Assembly (NCBI RefSeq): GCF_020217185.1
Contig: NZ_JAIWNX010000241.1
Span: 1-10,000, forward strand
DNA length: 10,000 nucleotides
Reading direction: 5' to 3'
DNA from: Asticcacaulis sp.
GTDB lineage: Bacteria > Pseudomonadota > Alphaproteobacteria > Caulobacterales > Caulobacteraceae
Numbering within the stretch: position 1 is the stretch's first letter; each line of letters opens with the position of its first letter. The notes beneath the pieces were generated by a model, which was not told the DNA's origin, did not search any database, and saw nothing but the letters and a program-made list of their open reading frames with translations. Below, piece after piece: positions 6,604 to 10,000 of the stretch. A program made the translations under genes and the position numbers.

Positions 6604-6829
6604 TATGCCTCGGTAGAGCCCGGGTAGGTCCGAGCCCTCCTCTGGTGGCATTGAGGCGCGACGCCCGAGTCGACACGCAGCGGGCGATCTCTAAGCCATC
6701 GCGATGGCTGGCCTCTACATTGCCTTATCGGCTTAACGGAGGCATAGTTAACGGATATGGCCGCAGCAATCGGTGGCCTCGAGGACGCTCAAATGGAAAG
6801 CGCCTACTAAATATAAAAGGGTGTGGAAA

Positions 6830-7135
6830 ATGTATTATCCAATAATAGTGACTTTAATAGGATTTTTTTCGTTTGGCACCAGCGTGTTTTACATAAATGA
6901 TATTGCCCAAAAGATTGTGATTACAGGAATAGGTATAATTTTATTGTCATTTAACTTTATAGCGCTGTGCCCCAGGTGCCGCACGCACATATCCAGAGGG
7001 GCGGGAAAATGGCGACATCAAGATTTTCCAGTTTCCGAGACATGTTATACATGCGGAAGATCGCGCAAAGGCGTATGGCCACTACAGTTTTTGTTTAAAC
7101 CAGAGCCTTGGGACGGAAAATATCACGATCATTGA
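6830..7135 (+). CDS. Small membrane protein with a zinc-ribbon-like C-terminal tail
   Basis: A 101-residue protein starting at ATG 6830, after AGGG and GGAAA. Residues about 3-21 and 27-46 are membrane helices (MYYPIIVTLIGFFSFGTSVF, then QKIVITGIGIILLSFNFIAL). The tail begins at once with CPRC (C47, C50) and carries CYTCGRSRKGVWPLQF (C72, C75), so four cysteines in two CxxC pairs could bind one zinc ion on the membrane surface. The frame stays open upstream to an ATG at 6773, but that adds a basic segment without a ribosome site. The DNA is clearly more A+T-rich than the flanking housekeeping genes, suggesting acquisition. I recognise no family. A zinc-binding role follows from the cysteine spacing alone; a redox or scaffolding function is equally possible. 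It stands alone on this strand. Confidence 0.65.
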   Translation: MYYPIIVTLIGFFSFGTSVFYINDIAQKIVITGIGIILLSFNFIALCPRCRTHISRGAGKWRHQDFPVSETCYTCGRSRKGVWPLQFLFKPEPWDGKYHDH

Positions 7136-7310
7136 AGTCATTAAGAGTTTTATCAAACACTTTGGACAGTCTTCTGGCTCTATTCTCTTTTTCATGAGCC
7201 CGCAAGGGACACCCTGCCCTTGGCCCTCAGCCCCAGACTTAAAAAATAGCCTGAGAGGTCGTTTTTCGGCGATGTTGCCCGCAGCCAAACAAGGCTGGGG
7301 CCGACGCCGA

Positions 7311-7336
7311 TGGCTGGCGTATCGTTATTGGCCCGT
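7311..7336 (+). repeat. Diverged 26-base repeat, copy B
   Basis: TGGCTGGCGTATCGTTATTG and the next six bases match copy A (6578-6603) at 21 of 26 positions. The bases just before (7306-7318) also match 6700-6712 at all but one or two positions. Copy B ends just before the stop of the TonB-like gene, which reads the other way. Confidence 0.45.
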
Positions 7337-7337
7337 C

Positions 7338-7736
7338 CTAACGCGTGTGTGCTGCCTGCTGATAATCTTGATAACGCCATAGAAACCTGAACTTCTTCCA
7401 CGTGCCTGGCGGGATGCTTCCCGTCTCTGTTTTTACTTTAGCATGCTTTAAAAACAGGATAGCCGTCGGCTTGCCGAATCCCATTCCCGGCGGGTTTTCA
7501 ATTACGACCGCGCAACGCTTCAACCTACCGTTCGTGTTGACTTCGCAGTCGACAACCACTTCTGCGTCGACCTTGGCAGCCATAGCCTCCGGCGGGTAGT
7601 AAGGCTCCGGGTATCGGGAGCGCTTCACGTCTTCCTGCGTGTAGAAAACAGCATCCGGAGGAATGTCGGAAGGCAATGGCGATTCAGAGCTCACCGTTGC
7701 AACCGCCGCTAAAAACAGCATGTTAGTGATCGCCAT
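7338..7736 (-). CDS. Small exported protein with a TonB C-terminal-like domain
   Basis: Start chosen at ATG 7736 because AAGGGGG lies 7 bases upstream; the frame is open further upstream (to 8042) but that part looks non-coding. The 132-residue product begins MAITNMLFLAAVATVSSESP, a plausible short signal peptide. Residues about 42-120 fit the TonB C-terminal fold: YPEPYYPPEAMAAKVDAEVV, then VNTNGRLKRCAVV (the usual Vd.dG.v..~.V strand pair). C64 and C75 could form a disulfide in the periplasm. Classical TonB has an N-terminal membrane anchor and a proline-rich spacer that transmit energy from ExbB/ExbD; both are missing, and no exbB/exbD or receptor gene is nearby. It is therefore more likely a stand-alone periplasmic domain than an energy transducer. 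Such short TonB-like proteins are common in Caulobacterales and Sphingomonadales, mostly without known function. Confidence 0.75.
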   Translation of the reverse strand: MAITNMLFLAAVATVSSESPLPSDIPPDAVFYTQEDVKRSRYPEPYYPPEAMAAKVDAEVVVDCEVNTNGRLKRCAVVIENPPGMGFGKPTAILFLKHAKVKTETGSIPPGTWKKFRFLWRYQDYQQAAHTR

Positions 7737-8096
7737 GAACCGTCCCCCTTCGAATCTCGCAAAAACGGATAGCAGGCCCAACACGGCGTTCCAGGCATTT
7801 CCCATTTGGACGCCATACAGGCGTCTGTATGATCTGACGATAGCGGTTAACTTTACGGCTGTGAAGACGAATGGCCGGAGCGGCGCCCAAGTGCCCCCTT
7901 TGTCTGGGGTTAACAGGTGCCTTCCGGCTCCATTGAAATCGAAAGGGCATGACCTAGCGAGTGAATTTGCGAAACCGAGAATGGGGCAGGGTGAACACCA
8001 ATGGCAAAACGTTTGCGGCAAATGTTGGTGGCCGATCAGCATTCATCCCCAGAAACGGCTTAAGTTGGCCACCATACTTCTGAAATAAGGGAAATG
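7737..8096. other. Gene-free upstream region of the TonB-like gene
   Basis: Open frames run through here on both strands, but none has a ribosome site, motif or gene-like composition. Visible structure: the dyad at 7814-7831, a CCCC/GGGG stem (7894-7909) and two GTTAAC sites (7848-7853 and 7909-7914). The promoter of the TonB-like gene must lie in this stretch; I cannot place it. Confidence 0.5.
7814..7831. promoter_or_regulatory. Perfect inverted repeat upstream of the TonB-like gene
   Basis: CATACAG and CTGTATG are separated by GCGT, about 80 bases before the start at 7736. This is a suitable shape and place for a repressor or activator dimer; no regulator is identified. Confidence 0.35.
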
Positions 8097-8135
8097 TACG
8101 TGTCTTATTCGGAAAAATGACATTCCTTATCCGGA
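8097..8135 (-). repeat. Right tandem pair of the 17-base TCCGG motif
   Basis: On the minus strand the copies at 8113-8097 and 8135-8119 match TCCGGATAAGACACGTC at 15 and 14 of 17 positions, starting 22 bases apart. They are inverted relative to the left pair (6257-6304) and end 11 bases before the CCA end of tRNA-Arg. Confidence 0.65.
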
Positions 8136-8146
8136 ACGTACAAAAA

Positions 8147-8223
8147 TGGTGACCCCTGCAGGACTCGAACCTGCGACCTCTGCTTTAGGAAAGCCTTGCT
8201 CTATCCGGCTGAGCTAAGGGGCC
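8147..8223 (-). tRNA. tRNA-Arg (anticodon CCT) with a mismatched anticodon stem
   Basis: A 77-base cloverleaf. Acceptor GGCCCCT pairs with AGGGGTC (one G-U), followed by A and an encoded CCA. The D arm is GCTC/GAGC and the T arm is GCAGG-TTCGAGT-CCTGC. The loop TTCCTAA gives anticodon CCT (8187-8189), reading the rare arginine codon AGG. The anticodon stem is AGGCT against AGCAG, so 27-43 and 28-42 are A-G and G-A oppositions and only three pairs close the loop. It may be functional with a non-canonical stem or may have suffered mutation. Its own promoter is upstream. Confidence 0.88.
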
Positions 8224-8235
8224 ATACGCGTCGGC

Positions 8236-8264
8236 TTTAGCACGCCGTTTACGGCTTTGAGAAG
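8236..8264 (-). promoter_or_regulatory. Promoter of tRNA-Arg
   Basis: On the minus strand CTTCTCA (8264-8258) and GCTAAA (8241-8236) lie 16 bases apart, ending 13 bases before the tRNA. The text CTTC(A/T)CAAAGCCG is shared with the tRNA-Leu promoter. The -35 half also forms a perfect hairpin, ACGGCTT/AAGCCGT (8251-8268). Confidence 0.45.
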
Positions 8265-8268
8265 CCGT

Positions 8269-8547
8269 TTCAAACCCTTCCCGACCTAAAAAACTGTGTG
8301 AGAACGCAACCGACTCGACTCACAGCGCGACTCAGCGCATGCATGAAATTGAATATGGTTAATGCGCCACTGGGCCACCATATCTAGTATAGAACAAATC
8401 AGGCATCGCGCGATGTCACTGATTCGGTCATGATTCGTTTTCATGGCGTTCACGGCGTTGGACTCCAGCCGTTAACCTCTGAATTTACGCGCTTTCGACA
8501 CCGTCTTGTGCCTTTCCAAGGCCGCTTTAAGCGTTTAAAACGGCTGC
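8269..8547. other. Intergenic region between tRNA-Arg and the helicase gene
   Basis: No gene is visible. It holds the 12-base palindrome CATCGCGCGATG (8404-8415) and two overlapping 11-base dyads just before the helicase start: CGCTTTAAGCG (8523-8533) and CGTTTAAAACG (8532-8542). The helicase promoter should be here, but no -35/-10 pair with normal spacing stands out. Confidence 0.5.
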
Positions 8548-10000
8548 GTGCCCGATCGTTCTCCCCCCATTACCACCTTTGTCGACCCAAACGCGGACTC
8601 GCGGTTGGTGGCCGTTTTAGGGCCGACCAATACCGGCAAGACCCATTATGCGCTGGAGCGGATGATGGCCCATGCCACCGGCATGATCGGCCTGCCGCTG
8701 CGGCTTCTGGCGCGCGAAGTCTATGATCGCGTGGTGAAGGAAAAGGGCGTCAATGCCGTGGCCCTGATCACCGGCGAAGAGAAGATTATCCCGCGCTTAC
8801 CCTCCTATTTCATCTGCACGGTCGAGGCCATGCCGCTTGAGCGCCGCGTCGATTTTCTGGCCGTCGATGAGATTCAACTATGCGCCGATACCGAGCGTGG
8901 CCACGTCTTTACCGACCGGCTTCTGCACGCGCGCGGGCGCTACGAGACACTGTTCATGGGGGCAGCGACCTTTGCGCCCCTGTTCCGTTCGCTGTTTCCC
9001 CATGCCGAGGTGCAGTTCCGTGAGCGCCTGTCGCAACTGAGCTATGCCGGGTCGAAGAAGCTGACCCGCCTGCCGAAACGCACGGCCATCGTCGCCTTTT
9101 CGACCGAGCAGGTCTATGCCATTGCCGAACTGATCCGGCGTCAGCGTGGCGGGGCGGCCGTGGTGATGGGCAGCCTGAGCCCCAAGACACGCAACGCCCA
9201 GGTAGATCTGTTCCAGCGCGGCGAAGTCGATTTTCTGGTCGCCACCGACGCCATCGGCATGGGGCTCAACATGGATATCGACCATGTGGCCTTTGCGGGC
9301 CTGTCGAAGTTCGACGGCCGGCGCACGCGGGCCCTGACAGCGCAGGAGGCCGCGCAGATCGCCGGGCGCGCCGGCCGCAACCGCAGGGAGGGCACGTTCG
9401 GTGTAACAGGGGATGCCGATGAGATGGACGATGACCTGATCGCGGCCATTGAAAACCATCGCTTCCTCAGCCTGACGGCGGCGCAATGGCGCAATCACGA
9501 ACTGGATTTTTCGTCGCTCGACAACCTGCTGCGCAGCCTGACGCGGCCTTCGCCGGCCCCGGCATTGCAATTGGCCCGCGAAGCGCTGGATGAGAAGGTG
9601 CTGCGCCATCTGAGCGCCGAAGCGGACATCGCGCAAAAGGTGCGCAATCCGATCAGTCTCCGCATCCTGTGGGAGGTGTGTCAGCTTCCTGATTTCCGTA
9701 AAGTGTCGCTTGACGAACACCTCAAGACGGTCGGTTTCCTCTTCTGGTCGCGCCACCGCCCGGACGGGTTTGTGCCGCACGACTGGTTCGATGAGCAACT
9801 GAGCCACCTCGACCGCATGGATGGCGATATCGACACCCTGTCGGGGCGGTTGTCGGGGGTACGCACCCTGTCCTACATCGCCAATCGCACCGGCTGGCTG
9901 AAGACGGCGGAGCACTGGCGCGAAGCGACGCGCGATCTTGAGGCGCGTCTGTCTGACCGGCTGCATGAGGCCCTGATGCAGCGCTTTGTCGATCAGCGCA
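8548..10000 (+). CDS. SUV3-type superfamily 2 helicase (N-terminal part)
   Basis: An ATP-dependent RNA/DNA helicase that runs off the window after about 484 residues. Motif I is GPTNTGKT (residues 25-32) and motif II DEIQ (107-110), both diagnostic of the SUV3 branch. Later motifs are VATDAIGMGLNMDI (about 231-244) and QIAGRAGR (270-277, motif VI), whose arginines contact ATP. Residues beyond about 300 match the helical region after the RecA-like cores (SLRILWEVCQLPDFRK). In mitochondria SUV3 works with a ribonuclease in RNA turnover; the alphaproteobacterial relatives are poorly studied. The start is placed at GTG 8548 because an in-frame TAA at 8536 closes the frame and the protein then begins MPDRSPPITTFVDPNADSRL, but there is no clear ribosome site. 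GTG 8608 is an alternative. A long antisense frame (8878-9966) is a composition shadow. Confidence 0.9.
   Translation, partial: MPDRSPPITTFVDPNADSRLVAVLGPTNTGKTHYALERMMAHATGMIGLPLRLLAREVYDRVVKEKGVNAVALITGEEKIIPRLPSYFICTVEAMPLERRVDFLAVDEIQLCADTERGHVFTDRLLHARGRYETLFMGAATFAPLFRSLFPHAEVQFRERLSQLSYAGSKKLTRLPKRTAIVAFSTEQVYAIAELIRRQRGGAAVVMGSLSPKTRNAQVDLFQRGEVDFLVATDAIGMGLNMDIDHVAFAGLSKFDGRRTRALTAQEAAQIAGRAGRNRREGTFGVTGDADEMDDDLIAAIENHRFLSLTAAQWRNHELDFSSLDNLLRSLTRPSPAPALQLAREALDEKVLRHLSAEADIAQKVRNPISLRILWEVCQLPDFRKVSLDEHLKTVGFLFWSRHRPDGFVPHDWFDEQLSHLDRMDGDIDTLSGRLSGVRTLSYIANRTGWLKTAEHWREATRDLEARLSDRLHEALMQRFVDQR

Larger units (their letters stand above)
6026..6829. other. Gene-free, repeat- and dyad-rich region of about 800 bases
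   Basis: No convincing gene on either strand: open frames here are short, lack ribosome binding sites and have no recognisable motif. The region carries TCCGG-type motifs at 6113-6145 and 6257-6304, hairpins at 6388-6422 and 6469-6489, and two short stretches (6578-6603 and 6700-6712) that recur near 7306-7336. It may be a regulatory region, a decayed element, or both. Confidence 0.6.

Noticed and set aside
7427..7457. Long inverted repeat CTGTTTTTA/TAAAAACAG with an inner AGCATGCT
   Set aside because: It lies wholly within the TonB-like coding sequence and has no T-run after a G+C stem; probably coincidental, so not listed as a terminator or operator.
7737..8042. Upstream extension of the TonB-like frame to give 234 residues
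   Set aside because: The extra 102 residues look random, and the internal ATG at 7736 has a strong ribosome site and is followed by a signal peptide.
7663..8088. 141-residue plus-strand frame overlapping the start of the TonB-like gene
   Set aside because: No ribosome site or recognisable feature, and antisense to a better supported gene.
6257..8135. Integron cassette with attC sites, or an integrated element with a duplicated tRNA end
   Set aside because: No paired RYYYAAC/GTTRRRY boxes in the right arrangement, no integrase gene, and no second copy of the tRNA-Arg 3' end was found by eye.
8878..9966. 362-residue open frame on the minus strand, antisense to the helicase
   Set aside because: The helicase motifs on the plus strand are decisive; the antisense frame is open because of G+C-rich codon bias.

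Overview
The window looks like chromosomal DNA of a stalked or prosthecate alphaproteobacterium of the Caulobacteraceae, most likely Asticcacaulis or a close relative. The reasons are the G+C-rich coding sequence, the split F0 b'/b ATP synthase genes of alphaproteobacteria, and above all a very large SpmX-type protein. SpmX is the muramidase-like stalked-pole organiser known from Caulobacter and Asticcacaulis. The genus is inferred from gene content, not from a search.

Layout. Bases 1-712 (+) hold the end of the F0 b' gene and the complete F0 b gene (atpF), closed by a near-perfect hairpin terminator at 734-764. Bases 863-3379 (-) encode the SpmX-like protein. It has a degenerate GH24 lysozyme domain, a roughly 300-residue charged helix built from 5- and 6-residue repeats, a proline-rich linker and two C-terminal membrane segments. 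A sigma-54-like promoter lies just upstream of it. Bases 3558-5069 (-) encode the MgtE magnesium channel/transporter, starting at TTG. A tRNA-Leu(GAG) at 5230-5314 (-) has its own promoter and terminator. Bases 5433-6025 (-) form a two-gene operon: a four-helix membrane protein and a 57-residue protein coupled to it by an ATGA overlap.

Bases 6026-8146 are different in character: gene-poor, locally A+T-rich and full of dyads. They hold two small genes, a two-helix membrane protein with a zinc-ribbon-like tail (6830-7135, +) and a small exported TonB-C-terminal-like protein (7338-7736, -). The islet is framed by tandem pairs of one 17-base motif (consensus TCCGGATAAGACACGTC), with the left pair inverted relative to the right pair. 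The right pair lies 11 bases from the 3' end of a tRNA-Arg(CCT) gene (8147-8223, -). That tRNA has an unusual pair of purine-purine mismatches in its anticodon stem. No integrase or transposase is visible, so mobility is not shown.

From 8548 (+) to the window end runs a SUV3-type superfamily 2 helicase, cut by the edge.

The core genes are housekeeping (ATP synthesis, Mg2+ uptake, tRNAs, RNA metabolism). The SpmX homologue is the developmental gene of the window and the most informative about the biology. The islet is the part that known families explain least.
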